Assembly (NCBI RefSeq): GCF_003201835.2
Contig: NZ_CP029289.2
Location: forward strand, 2,488,501 to 2,552,500
DNA: 64,000 nt
Direction: 5' to 3'
Source: Acidianus brierleyi
GTDB lineage: Archaea; Thermoproteota; Thermoprotei_A; Sulfolobales; Sulfolobaceae
Notes under the pieces: generated by a model
Told to the model about the DNA's origin: nothing
Database searches by the model: none
The model's input: only the letters and a program-made list of their open reading frames with translations
Position numbers and translations under genes: made by a program
Shown: positions 56,078 through 64,000 of the stretch, one piece after another
Layout of the letters: every line of letters begins with the position of its first letter
Numbering within the stretch: the first letter of the stretch is position 1

Positions 56078-56691
56078 TTTGAATATTCTAGTCTCTTTAA
56101 ATTCTTTAGGATAAATGATATTAACTCCTTAAACATAATTATTTTTATTTAATGCAAAATCCTCTAATCTTTACATAAGAAGTTTTATCAATATCTCCAT
56201 CAAAACTCCTATCTTGAATAACACTTTACATATTTCATACTTCGTATATTGTAAAATGGAAAATTAGATCTCATAGAAAATCTGTAAGGAAAATAGACCT
56301 AGGCTTAAGGATAAACTCAAGAGGAACATAGAAAGAGTAGCTAAGGAGGTTTAAATATGATTTCAACCAATTTCTCCACCGTAGTATGTTCAGTCTGCTC
56401 CAGAGATTATTTTGATTATGAGAATTATCGCTACATTGTTAACTTTTTACTTTTCTACGAAGTTGGTAGGCACAATTAAAAGGTTAAGTTCAATGTTTAG
56501 GATTTAGGAAAATCCGTTAAGTGCGGTTATTACAGAAAAGCTTCACTAGTAGTTCCTGAAAATTCTTATCCTTTAACTAGGCAAAAATTAGGAAACCATG
56601 ATACAAAAACTTTTCAGAAGTACTAACGTTATAAGTTGTCACTTAACCACTTCTGCAAAAAACATAATATTTGCGTAAGTTAGGTGATCTT
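56078..56691. other. Gene debris with one small frame behind a strong ribosome site
   Basis: About 610 bp. A start-less frame reads RPRLKDKLKRNIERVAKEV and stops at 56353. AAGGAGGT (56343-56350) then precedes ATG 56357 and a 40-codon frame to 56479 (MISTNFSTVVCSVCSRDYF, ending YEVGRHN) with a C-x2-C pair. Further frames are short. It is likely to be remnants of a mobile or accessory gene, but none could be identified. Confidence 0.35.
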
Positions 56692-57009
56692 ATGAGAATT
56701 AGAACTCTTTGGCTTATCCTTATTTTAGGTAATTTATACGACTATGTAGCAACTTTAGTATTCGCTTATTTACATATTCTATGTATGGATCGTAATGTCT
56801 TTATTGGATATTCTACGTCTTTCTCTAATGTTATAACTGTTTTAACTGGCGAGAAACTTTTATTCCTAAATGGCGTATATTGGTTTAGTAAACTTTTCGA
56901 TTACTTAAAAATTAGTAATTATAAATGGTTAGGATTATTACCATTTACTATCATTACAGCACTTATAGTAATTGATGATTCATTAGCTATCATTATAACT
57001 CTTTTTTAA
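56692..57009 (+). CDS. Small three-helix membrane protein (DUF5658-like?)
   Basis: 105 residues from ATG 56692, preceded by AGGTGAT. The first helix LWLILILGNLYDYVATLVFA has the N-x2-D-x3-T spacing seen in DUF5658-type membrane proteins. Two further helices follow (residues 50-70 weakly, and WLGLLPFTIITALIVIDD to the end). Function unknown. It lies within the accessory island upstream of the plus-strand module. Confidence 0.5.
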   Translation: MRIRTLWLILILGNLYDYVATLVFAYLHILCMDRNVFIGYSTSFSNVITVLTGEKLLFLNGVYWFSKLFDYLKISNYKWLGLLPFTIITALIVIDDSLAIIITLF

Positions 57010-57035
57010 ACCCTTTTTCCCTCTTCCCAACCACA

Positions 57036-57170
57036 ATGAAGTGGATAAGCCTTCTAAGTCTATCCATAATATCACTAATGTTATTACCAACATTACAAAC
57101 TGGAGCCCAAACATCTAATACATGGGTAATTGGGAACAGCCATAACGAAAAGATTTATATTAAAAGTTAA
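57036..57170 (+). pseudogene. Signal-peptide fragment of a secreted protein
   Basis: 44 codons: MKWISLLSLSIISLMLLPTL is a typical signal peptide, followed by AQTSNTWVIGNSHNEKIYIK and a stop. No mature domain remains. It stands directly upstream of a two-TM HSIDH-type gene, where the minus-strand module also has a secreted-protein fragment, so it is probably the beginning of the same kind of gene after deletion. Confidence 0.4.
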
Positions 57171-57186
57171 ATTTTCTTTTTTTTAT

Positions 57187-57540
57187 ATGTTGTGGGTTTC
57201 AGTTCTAATACTTGTTGCAGGTATAATTTCTACCTTATTGACTGTTCATTTTTCCTTAAGAAAGGCAGATAAAAGAGGTTTAATTATAATACTGTCTTCT
57301 TTAGTTTTAATCGGTGTTGGATTATGGTTACTATCAATGGATCACACAGTATATATAGCTAAGCCGATCCATGTAGCTTATCCATCTAACATACAACCAC
57401 TTGGGCCATTAGCCTATTGTGTTAAAATTCCACCGCCATGGTACGCTACGTTATGGTTTTATTTTCTTGGCATAGGTTTAGGAATGCTAAGTGTAATGGT
57501 AATATTTGAAAGTATAATTAGACTTTTAAAGAATGGTTAA
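57187..57540 (+). CDS. Two-TM PPPWYA-family protein, member 4 (extra N-terminal helix)
   Basis: 117 residues from ATG 57187; the frame opens at 57130 but the membrane protein begins here. Helix 1 (SVLILVAGIISTLLTVHF), a basic loop (RKADKRG), helix 2 (LIIILSSLVLIGVGLWLLSM) ending in MDH in place of HSIDH, an outward loop, then IPPPWYATLWFYFLGIGLGM (helix 3) and a short basic tail. Same family as 52632-53003. It ends TAA at 57540; the following frame stays in phase (next entry). Confidence 0.6.
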   Translation: MLWVSVLILVAGIISTLLTVHFSLRKADKRGLIIILSSLVLIGVGLWLLSMDHTVYIAKPIHVAYPSNIQPLGPLAYCVKIPPPWYATLWFYFLGIGLGMLSVMVIFESIIRLLKNG

Positions 57541-57846
57541 CTTTCCATTTTTATTAGTAAAGCCTACGTCCAAATAGGTGACCAAATTACAGAACTTTCC
57601 GCCAAATACAAGGCAGAAGATCTAACGCTCGAAGTATCAAGCAGAGATATTGAATCGGGAACTTATACTTTTGATGATTTGACACAGGAGATAACGGACA
57701 TTATCAAAGATATAGATTCTAATGATAATATTGATTTTCCGTACGATTTAACAGTAGAAAACGGTGTAATAAAATCTTATTCTGACGAAGTATATGACGT
57801 ATTTCGTTTTATGACCCGCGTGATGAAGAAGATTAAAAAGATATAG
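57541..57846 (+). pseudogene. Acidic domain in frame after the two-TM stop codon
   Basis: 100 codons in the same phase as the two-TM gene, separated only by its TAA: ISKAYVQIGDQITELSAKYK, SRDIESGTYTFDDLTQEITD, FPYDLTVENGVIKSY, ending RFMTRVMKKIKKI. No start codon precedes the homologous region. Similar to the minus-strand frame at 52346-52545. Either a former separate gene lost its start, or a longer fusion was cut by a stop. Confidence 0.4.
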
Positions 57847-57880
57847 TCTTTTTTCATCATATTTATTTAGGTGATAGGTT

Positions 57881-58402
57881 ATGCCTATTATTTTCAGCAC
57901 TACGGCGTATATCCCTATTTGGAAAATGACGGAAGAGCAGAAGGAAGAGTTTAAACAGAGCCGTCTATATCGTAACGTTATACCGTTAGTTTTCAGGGAA
58001 ATTAATAGTAAATATCGTTATATGTATATGGACGATAAAATAGAAAATTCTATAGAAAACGGGTTTATTGACGGCGTAAAAACCCGTGTAAAAATACGAT
58101 TAGTGTTTTCTTCAAAGAAATTAGAGAGGGAAAACAGTATAGTGAAAGAGCATTTTTACCATATAGGTGTAATAGAAGAACCTAAGGAATTAGCAGGTAA
58201 AATAATATTGAGACATGGGGCGGGGATTTACGACATAAGGATAAGAGATTTCTGCCATAATTCTCATTTTTATCATTATTTTGCTGAGAAAATACAAGGG
58301 GTATTTTCCAAAGAGACATTTTATCCACAAAAGGTTATTATAGGTAAAAGTTGTCCTCTCTCTCAAATAACGATAGTTGAATACTTACGTAAAAAGGCTT
58401 AG
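57881..58402 (+). CDS. Hypothetical protein, 173 aa
   Basis: 173 residues, soluble and charged (IWKMTEEQKEEFKQSRLYRN near the start, HNSHFYHYFAEKIQGVF late). A GGTGATAGG ribosome site precedes ATG 57881, so it is translated as a later operon gene after the plus-strand module. No known family. Virus or plasmid origin is possible given the setting but not shown. Confidence 0.5.
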   Translation: MPIIFSTTAYIPIWKMTEEQKEEFKQSRLYRNVIPLVFREINSKYRYMYMDDKIENSIENGFIDGVKTRVKIRLVFSSKKLERENSIVKEHFYHIGVIEEPKELAGKIILRHGAGIYDIRIRDFCHNSHFYHYFAEKIQGVFSKETFYPQKVIIGKSCPLSQITIVEYLRKKA

Positions 58403-58692
58403 TCTCTTTTTAAACCCTTTCTCTCTTCCTCTAAATGAAGTACCTATTAATTTTCTCTATCTAAATTATCTATCTTGTTATCAATATCTTTACAAGCCTT
58501 GTCAGTGGATAGTAGGTGTTTCCGTAGTTTAAGATTTATACAAGAGACTATCTAAGTCCTACTTGCCATGATTTTTATACAAACTGATTTACCTTTCTAC
58601 GTAAAAAGTTTACAGTTATTAGTTACTTAGATCTTTTCTATATAATCACTATTATAATCTAAGTTTAAAAACTTGTAATCTAAGATAAATTT

Positions 58693-59730
58693 ATGTTAGA
58701 ATCACAACTTATTCTAGATACTGTAAGAAATTTTTCTAAAAACAAAATAGAGCCATTATCAGAGAAGATAGATAGGGAAGATTGGTATCCTAGAAATTTA
58801 GTAAGAGAAATGGGATCCATTGGTATTCTTAATCCACTTTATCAAGGCTTAGATCTTTATACTGCAATGCTAATTTTAGAAGAGATAGCCAAAGTTAGCG
58901 GTTCTGTTGCTTTAATTCAGGACGCTCAAACAGAGTTAGTTACAGAACCTATAAGGAAATTCTCTAAGGTAGATGTTAATGCTTTATCTTCTGGAGAAAA
59001 AATAGGTTCTTTTGGATTAAGTGAGCCTTGTTGCGGTAGTGATACTTCTTCAATGAAAACTAAAGCAGTAAAGAAAAATGAATGGATTATAACTGGAGAA
59101 AAGATGTGGATTACTCAAGGTCTTTACGCCGATCTTTATTTAGTCGCAGCTAAAGTTGACAACAAAATAAATGCGTTTTTAGTAAATAGGGATCCATGTA
59201 TCAGTGTTTCTAAAATAGAAGTTATGGGAAATAGGGGAACAGGGACGGCCCACGTTAAGTTTGAAGAATGTAAAGGTGAACATATAGGTGGATGGGAAGT
59301 AATAAAATATGCACTAAATATTGGAAGAGTTGCAATATCTGCCATATCTATAGGATTAGCGGAAGGTGCAATAGAGGAAGCGTTAGAGTGGGGTAATTCT
59401 AGAATAGTTTTCGGTAAGAAGGTTTTAGAGCATCAAGGGAATTTGTGGAAGGTTTCAGATTCTATTTCTAAAATTCTTATGTTGAAAAGTTTCCTAAAAT
59501 ATGTATGTGAGAATATGAACGATTATCTTATTTCTTCTCTTAAACTGCAATCTTCTAGGATTTCCCAAGAAATAGTTGATCAATCTCTTCAAATAATGGG
59601 AGGTATGGGATACGCTAAAGGAAGTAAAATTGAAAGGATATATAGAGACATTAGATTAACTAGGATTGGGGAAGGATCGGACGAGGTTCAACTTCATATT
59701 ATATCAAAAAATATTAATAAAATATTTTAA
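58693..59730 (+). CDS. Acyl-CoA dehydrogenase
   Basis: 345 residues, somewhat shorter than the usual 380. N-terminal helical domain (DTVRNFSKNKIEPLSEKID), the FAD-contact motif GSFGLSEPCCGSDTSSMKT, EKMWITQG, and the C-terminal QIMGGMGYAKGSKIERIYRD with RIGEGSDEVQ, where the EG-Glu is the usual catalytic base position. It oxidises an acyl-CoA to the 2-enoyl-CoA. It heads a run of acyl-CoA genes on the same strand, but the 190-bp gap to the next gene suggests its own promoter. Confidence 0.9.
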   Translation: MLESQLILDTVRNFSKNKIEPLSEKIDREDWYPRNLVREMGSIGILNPLYQGLDLYTAMLILEEIAKVSGSVALIQDAQTELVTEPIRKFSKVDVNALSSGEKIGSFGLSEPCCGSDTSSMKTKAVKKNEWIITGEKMWITQGLYADLYLVAAKVDNKINAFLVNRDPCISVSKIEVMGNRGTGTAHVKFEECKGEHIGGWEVIKYALNIGRVAISAISIGLAEGAIEEALEWGNSRIVFGKKVLEHQGNLWKVSDSISKILMLKSFLKYVCENMNDYLISSLKLQSSRISQEIVDQSLQIMGGMGYAKGSKIERIYRDIRLTRIGEGSDEVQLHIISKNINKIF

Positions 59731-59921
59731 AGATAAACTATTCTAGTTTTTCCATTTTTTATGTGTATCTTGTCTTTCAATTCCATAATAATTAAAAATA
59801 AATTAATAAGTAGTTATTGTATAATTATATATTTACAGTAGGAATTAATGGAAGTTTTTAAACCCTTATTAGTAATGAAATTTATGAAATCATTTATATT
59901 TTTGAAGATATATAAACTATT

Positions 59922-60992
59922 GTGACTAAGTTGGAAAAAGTTGGAATAATAGGAGCAGGATGGTATGGCTTTCGTCCTCAAGTAAAAGATCTTTCCTTCA
60001 GGGAAATGGTTTTTGAAGCTGCAAGCAGGGCATACGAAAGTTCTGGAATAGATCCAAGGAAGGACGTAGATACTTTCGTTTCATGTCAAGAGGATTTCTG
60101 GGAAGGAATATCGATAGCTGACGAATTTGCTCCAGATCCAATAGGAGGTGCAATGAGACCTACTATGACAGTACCTGGAGATGGGATTCAAGGAATCATC
60201 CACGGTGCAATGCAGATTTTATCTGGAGTTTCGAAGGTTACCGTAGTTGAGTCTCATGCGAAACCTAGTGACATTGAGAAAATCGATAAAATCATTGAAT
60301 TGGGAATGGATCCTCTCTTTTCTAGGTTAGGAGTTAACGTTAATTTCCTTGCAGGTCTTGACGCTACAAAGTTCATGAAAAATTACGGAATAAAAAGGGA
60401 AGATTTAGCTGAAGTAGTATCAAGAAACCTTAGTTCTGGATTTAAGACTCCTAGATCTTCTTTTGCTTCTAAAGTAAGTGTTGAAGACGTATTATCTCAG
60501 GATTTCTTAGTTTATCCGTTATCTACTATGGATATAGCTAAATATGTTGATGCCAGCATTGTTTTTATTCTAGCTTCAGAGGAAATTGCTAGAAAATATG
60601 ATCCAGTGTGGATAGAAGGAATGTCTTTTTCTACTGCAGAAAAACTCGGTGAAGCTGAGTATTTGTCTATAGCATCAAGGCAAGCTTATAAGATGGCTAA
60701 CGTGAAACCTTCTCAAGTAGACGGAATATTTGTAGATGACAGATACAGTTATAAGGAACTTCAACACCTAGAGGCTTTAGGCATAAGTTCTAAGGAATTT
60801 TTAAGAGACCAAAACATTGAGGTTAATCCTTATGGAGGACATTTAGCTAAAGGTGTTCCTTTAGAGGCTTCAGGCCTTTCTTTACTTTTAGATGCCGTAG
60901 ATTTTATTGAAGAGGGACATGAAAGTGCCATAGTAGCTAGTTGGAGGGGAATTCCCACTTATACTGGCTCAGTATTGGTGGTGAGAAAATGA
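59922..60992 (+). CDS. Thiolase-like (SCP-x type) protein, subunit-like 1
   Basis: 356 residues starting GTG 59922. Thiolase fold: VGIIGAGWYGF, then REMVFEAASRAYESSG, and a late NPYGGHLAKGVPLEASGLS. The loop that holds the nucleophilic Cys in thiolases reads VPGDGIQGIIHGAMQ with no Cys, and the GHP histidine of the C-terminal motif is Val (GVP). It is therefore probably a non-catalytic or altered partner. Its stop overlaps the next gene's start (ATGA), so the two are coupled. It may channel acyl-CoA/acetoacetyl-CoA with the DUF35 proteins. Confidence 0.75.
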   Translation: MTKLEKVGIIGAGWYGFRPQVKDLSFREMVFEAASRAYESSGIDPRKDVDTFVSCQEDFWEGISIADEFAPDPIGGAMRPTMTVPGDGIQGIIHGAMQILSGVSKVTVVESHAKPSDIEKIDKIIELGMDPLFSRLGVNVNFLAGLDATKFMKNYGIKREDLAEVVSRNLSSGFKTPRSSFASKVSVEDVLSQDFLVYPLSTMDIAKYVDASIVFILASEEIARKYDPVWIEGMSFSTAEKLGEAEYLSIASRQAYKMANVKPSQVDGIFVDDRYSYKELQHLEALGISSKEFLRDQNIEVNPYGGHLAKGVPLEASGLSLLLDAVDFIEEGHESAIVASWRGIPTYTGSVLVVRK

Positions 60993-62143
60993 GGAAAGTC
61001 GGAGTAATAGGTGCAGGATTAACACTGTTCAGGAGAAGGATGCTTGAGACTCCTCAAGAATTAGCGTATATTGCAGCAAGTAGGGCATTAGATGAAGCGG
61101 GTTTGGAGTTAAAGGATATTGATTGCGTAGTAATAGGGAGTGCTCCTGATGCTTTTGATGGAGTTCATATGAAGGGAGAATATTTGGCTAAAGCAGGAGG
61201 AGAGAAGAAAATGGTTAGTAGAGTTTACGTAGGTGGAGCTACTGGTGTTATGACTGCAATTTCTGCGTGGTATCATGTAGCTAGCGGTCTTTGTGAAAAA
61301 GTTTTAGCAATAGCTGAAGAAAAAATGAGTCCTGCTAGACCTCATCCTCAATCTGTATTTAAATACATATGGGATCCTATAACTGAAAAACCCCTTAATC
61401 CTAACCTCATCTGGATATTTGCTATGGAAATGCATAGGTATATGGCAAAATACGGCATAAGGAAAGAGGAAATAGCTTTAGTTTCAGTAAAGAATAAGAG
61501 GAACGCAATGAATAATCCTTATGCTCAACTTCCAGGAAACATAACTGTTGATGATGTATTAAAGAGTGAAGTCCTGGTATGGCCAGTTCAATTGCTAGAC
61601 GTGAGCCCAACAAGTGATGGAGCTGCAGCTATGGTTGTGGCTACTGAAGACGTTGTAAGGAGATATACGGATACTCCAGTATGGATTGAAGGAGTAGGAT
61701 GGACTTTGGATAACACGTCTTGGCCAGGGAGAGAATTAGCTTATCCAAGATATTTAGAGAATGCAGCCAGGATGGCTTACAAGATGGCTAAGATTGAAAG
61801 ACCTTATAAGGAAATAGACGTAGTAGAGCCTTATGATCCCTTTGATTATAAGGAGCTTCATCATTTGGAAGGTTTAATGATAGCCAAAAAGGGAGAGGCT
61901 CCTACGTTACTTAAGGAGGGAGTATTTGACATTGATGGGGATATTCCTTCAAGCCCTTCTGGCGGTCTTTTGGGAGTTGGAAATCCAATAGCTGCTGCAG
62001 GCTTAATGAAAACTATAAGTATTTATTGGCAATTAAAGGGAATTGCAGGTAAAATGCAAGTCAAAAAACCAGTTCATACTGGTGTTGCACAAGCCTGGGG
62101 CGATTTGATGCAAGCCTCAACAGTTATAGTTATGAGGAATTAA
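60989..62143 (+). CDS. Thiolase-like (SCP-x type) protein, subunit-like 2
   Basis: 384 residues from ATG 60989 (the frame opens at 60941, but the ATGA overlap fixes this start). Starts MRKVGVIGAGLTLFRRRMLE, with IDCVVIGSAPDAFDG, then VYVGGATGVMTAISAWYHV at the nucleophile loop, again without Cys. The C-terminal motif is GGLLGVGNPIAAAGLM (His replaced by Asn). It pairs with the preceding gene and is followed by DUF35 genes, as in archaeal thiolase/HMG-CoA synthase complexes. Confidence 0.8.
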   Translation: MRKVGVIGAGLTLFRRRMLETPQELAYIAASRALDEAGLELKDIDCVVIGSAPDAFDGVHMKGEYLAKAGGEKKMVSRVYVGGATGVMTAISAWYHVASGLCEKVLAIAEEKMSPARPHPQSVFKYIWDPITEKPLNPNLIWIFAMEMHRYMAKYGIRKEEIALVSVKNKRNAMNNPYAQLPGNITVDDVLKSEVLVWPVQLLDVSPTSDGAAAMVVATEDVVRRYTDTPVWIEGVGWTLDNTSWPGRELAYPRYLENAARMAYKMAKIERPYKEIDVVEPYDPFDYKELHHLEGLMIAKKGEAPTLLKEGVFDIDGDIPSSPSGGLLGVGNPIAAAGLMKTISIYWQLKGIAGKMQVKKPVHTGVAQAWGDLMQASTVIVMRN

Positions 62144-62153
62144 GGTGAGTTAG

Positions 62154-62660
62154 ATGGAGAGAAAAGAATTGGAAAATCCTCTAAAAGAGGAGGAATTAAA
62201 AGATCATATTACTATAAGCTATAAACCTTTCGCTAAATACGAATATTCTGCTGGTCAAGCCATATCTAAATATTTGGAGGGATTAAAGGAGGGTAAAATA
62301 ATAGGGAGGAAATGTAATAAATGCGGTAGAGTTTACGTTCCTCCAAAAATGTATTGTGAGGATTGCTTTAGGCCTACAGACGAATGGGTAGAAGTTAAGG
62401 ATGAAGGAATAGTTGAGACTGCAGTTGCAAGTTTCATTTCATGGACTAGAGAAAAGATTGAGGAGCCTGAGATTGTAGGTACTATAAGGCTATTTCCATC
62501 TAAAGAAAACGATTACGTCTTCCCTGGAGTCTTTCATAGGATATGTTGTTCATATGAAGAAGTTAAGAACATGTCTATAATAGGTAAGAGAGTGAAAGCA
62601 GTTTGGAAAAGTCAAAGAAAAGGAGATGTGAACGATATCGAATGTTTCAAGGTGATTTGA
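62154..62660 (+). CDS. DUF35 zinc-ribbon/OB-fold acyl-CoA-binding protein 1
   Basis: 168 residues. A helical N-terminus, then the rubredoxin-like zinc ribbon CNKCGRVYVPPKMYCEDC (C-x2-C...C-x2-C), then an OB-fold (WVEVKDEGIVETAVASF, VFPGVFHRI). DUF35 proteins bind CoA esters and bridge thiolase and HMG-CoA synthase in archaea. Starts 10 bp after the thiolase-like gene with a GGTGAG ribosome site, same operon. Confidence 0.85.
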   Translation: MERKELENPLKEEELKDHITISYKPFAKYEYSAGQAISKYLEGLKEGKIIGRKCNKCGRVYVPPKMYCEDCFRPTDEWVEVKDEGIVETAVASFISWTREKIEEPEIVGTIRLFPSKENDYVFPGVFHRICCSYEEVKNMSIIGKRVKAVWKSQRKGDVNDIECFKVI

Positions 62661-63077
62661 ATGGCATGGGATAAAAGTGCAAACTCAATTCAAGTAAAAG
62701 ATAACATGGAAGTATTTGAATATGTATATACTGCGGGAAAGAATGGAGAAGAGTTCTTTAAGGCACTGAAGGATAAGAAAATTTTAGGAGGTAGATGTGA
62801 TAAATGCGGTAAGGTATCTGTACCTCCTAAAATGTTCTGCGATTGCTTTGGGCTACAGAAATTAGAGGAAATTAAGGGTAAGCCGTTTATAGACTCTTTC
62901 ACTATAATCTATTATGATAATGACGGTAAAAAGTTAGAGACTCCTATAACTCTTGGGTTCATATCCTTTGAAGGCGTAGAAGGAGGAATTCTTGCTTATA
63001 TTGAAGGAGTTCCTGAAATTGGCAAAGAAGTTGAAATACTTGAATATAATATACCATTAAGGGTAAAAGTAAAATGA
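62661..63077 (+). CDS. DUF35 zinc-ribbon/OB-fold protein 2
   Basis: 138 residues, a second DUF35 protein beginning directly after the first's stop. Zinc ribbon RCDKCGKVSVPPKMFCDCFG has the second half shortened to C-x-C, then an OB-fold ending VKVK. Two tandem DUF35 genes next to two thiolase-like genes suggest a heteromeric complex. Its stop overlaps the acyl-CoA synthetase ATG (ATGA). Confidence 0.8.
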   Translation: MAWDKSANSIQVKDNMEVFEYVYTAGKNGEEFFKALKDKKILGGRCDKCGKVSVPPKMFCDCFGLQKLEEIKGKPFIDSFTIIYYDNDGKKLETPITLGFISFEGVEGGILAYIEGVPEIGKEVEILEYNIPLRVKVK

Positions 63078-64000
63078 GTTGGAAACCGAGCAAGGAATGG
63101 ATAGAGGAAAGTAATGTTTATAATTTTATGGCTCAAAAATCTTTAGATTTTGATTCTTTTTTGGAATATTCTACTACACCAGAATTTTGGGAGTATTTTG
63201 CTAATAAGATTTTTAATTTTCATAGAAAATATACTAAAGTTCTTGACTTATCTGAAGGGAAACAATGGCCTAAATGGTTCGTAGGCGGAGGATTAAATGT
63301 AGGGAATCAATTGAAAGAAAGTAGCGATATTTTTGTTAAGTATATGAATGAAAAAGGAGAAAAGAAAGAATTAACTTACTCTCAAATTTTAAACCAAACT
63401 AAGGCAGTAAGCAGTTGGCTTCACAAGATAGGATTAAAGAAAGGAGATAGAGTAGCTGTTTACATGCCTATGATTCCAGAAATCGTTCCAACGTTTCTTG
63501 GCATAATAAGGGCAGGCATGATAGTGGTTCCTTTATTTTCTGGATTTGGTAAGGAACCAATTAAGACAAGAATTGACGATAGTAACGCTAAGCTAATCTT
63601 TGCTTCCGACATTACGATGAGGAAAGGAAAAGAGATAGACATGCTTCAGAACATAAAGGATATTCCAATAGAAAAAGTCATAGTGAAAAGAGGAGATGAA
63701 AAGGATTATCTGGATTTTAATGAGGTTCTTAAAACTCCTGGAGATTATGTCGAGGACACTTCTACAGAAGATCCTATTATGATCATTTACACTTCTGGCA
63801 CTACAGGTAAACCTAAGGGATGTGTACATACACACGACGGATTTCCTCTTAAGGCTTCTGCAGATGTCTTCTTTAATTTCGATGCTAAGGAGGGAGAAAC
63901 GATATCTTGGATTTCTGATATGGGGTGGATGATGGGACCTTGGTTTTTATTTGGTGGAATGTTATTAAATAATAAAATAGCCTTATTTGAGGGTTATCCA
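63074..64000 (+). CDS. AMP-dependent acyl-CoA synthetase (partial, runs off the window)
   Basis: 309 codons seen, from ATG 63074, overlapping the previous stop, and open to the end of the window. ANL-superfamily features: LTYSQILNQTKAVSSWLHKI, GDRVAVYMPMIPEIVPTFLG, and the P-loop-like A3 motif YTSGTTGKPKGCVHTHDG, then SDMGWMMGPWFLF. It activates a carboxylic acid to the acyl-CoA, supplying substrate for the operon. The C-terminal half (adenylate-forming lid) lies beyond the window, so chain-length type cannot be judged. Confidence 0.9.
   Translation, partial: MSWKPSKEWIEESNVYNFMAQKSLDFDSFLEYSTTPEFWEYFANKIFNFHRKYTKVLDLSEGKQWPKWFVGGGLNVGNQLKESSDIFVKYMNEKGEKKELTYSQILNQTKAVSSWLHKIGLKKGDRVAVYMPMIPEIVPTFLGIIRAGMIVVPLFSGFGKEPIKTRIDDSNAKLIFASDITMRKGKEIDMLQNIKDIPIEKVIVKRGDEKDYLDFNEVLKTPGDYVEDTSTEDPIMIIYTSGTTGKPKGCVHTHDGFPLKASADVFFNFDAKEGETISWISDMGWMMGPWFLFGGMLLNNKIALFEGYP

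Noticed and set aside
56078..56660. Possible TnpB-like remnant (RPRLKDKLKRN... and a C-x2-C pair)
   Set aside because: Too short and broken to assign to a transposon family; left as unidentified debris.

Overview
The window looks like a piece of chromosome from a thermoacidophilic crenarchaeon of the order Sulfolobales (Acidianus/Sulfolobus-like; genus not resolved). The DNA is AT-rich. Many genes start at or next to a TATA box (leaderless transcripts), while internal operon genes carry GGTGA-type ribosome sites. The CRISPR repeats yield the ATTGAAAG crRNA handle typical of Sulfolobales. Gene families such as DUF973, SSo10a-like winged helices, DUF2173, sedolisin proteases and a SoxB-like oxidase fit the same order. 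No rRNA or tRNA gene was recognised.

Layout. 0-20 kb: housekeeping and surface genes, namely an amino-acid permease, an orphan Csx1-like CARF protein, a molybdopterin hydroxylase large subunit, a beta-propeller surface protein, a DMT exporter, a DUF973 protein, a methyltransferase, a large S53 protease, small winged-helix regulators and a metallophosphoesterase. 20.9-23.8 kb: a mobile-element scar (IS110-family element inside an IS200/IS605-like non-autonomous element) flanked by two truncated genes. 23.8-43.4 kb: transporters, a zinc-ribbon/AIM24 pair, msrA, a repeat-expanded coiled-coil nuclease-like gene, a heme-copper oxidase paralogue lacking active-site ligands, winged-helix regulators, an AAA+ ATPase operon, a B12-radical SAM protein and hypF. 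43.45-47.4 kb: a CRISPR array of 60 repeats, read on the minus strand from a leader at its right end. 48.2-51.2 kb: a nested composite (an ISH3-like and an IS110 element inside one IS200/IS605-like element) that cuts a pilin-like gene. 51.2-58.4 kb: an accessory island with a putative RiPP cluster (Gly-rich precursor, radical SAM maturase, MFS exporter) set between repeated, partly decayed modules made of a secreted protein, a two-TM protein with HSIDH and PPPWYA motifs, and an acidic domain. 58.7-64 kb: an acyl-CoA operon (acyl-CoA dehydrogenase, two thiolase-like proteins, two DUF35 proteins and an acyl-CoA synthetase cut by the window end).

The most interesting items are these. (1) The accessory island, which may be an undescribed antimicrobial-peptide or toxin/immunity locus. 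(2) An IS110 upstream RNA whose putative guides can be matched by eye to both target and element ends, with both copies inserted at the same site of another mobile element. (3) An oxidase subunit I paralogue that keeps the low-spin heme ligands but loses the CuB/high-spin heme ligands. (4) Evidence that an inversion between oppositely oriented element copies (about 22.9-48.4 kb) split one pilin-like surface protein gene. (5) CRISPR spacer pairs that seem to sample homologous protospacers. All family assignments come from reading motifs by eye; no database search was run.
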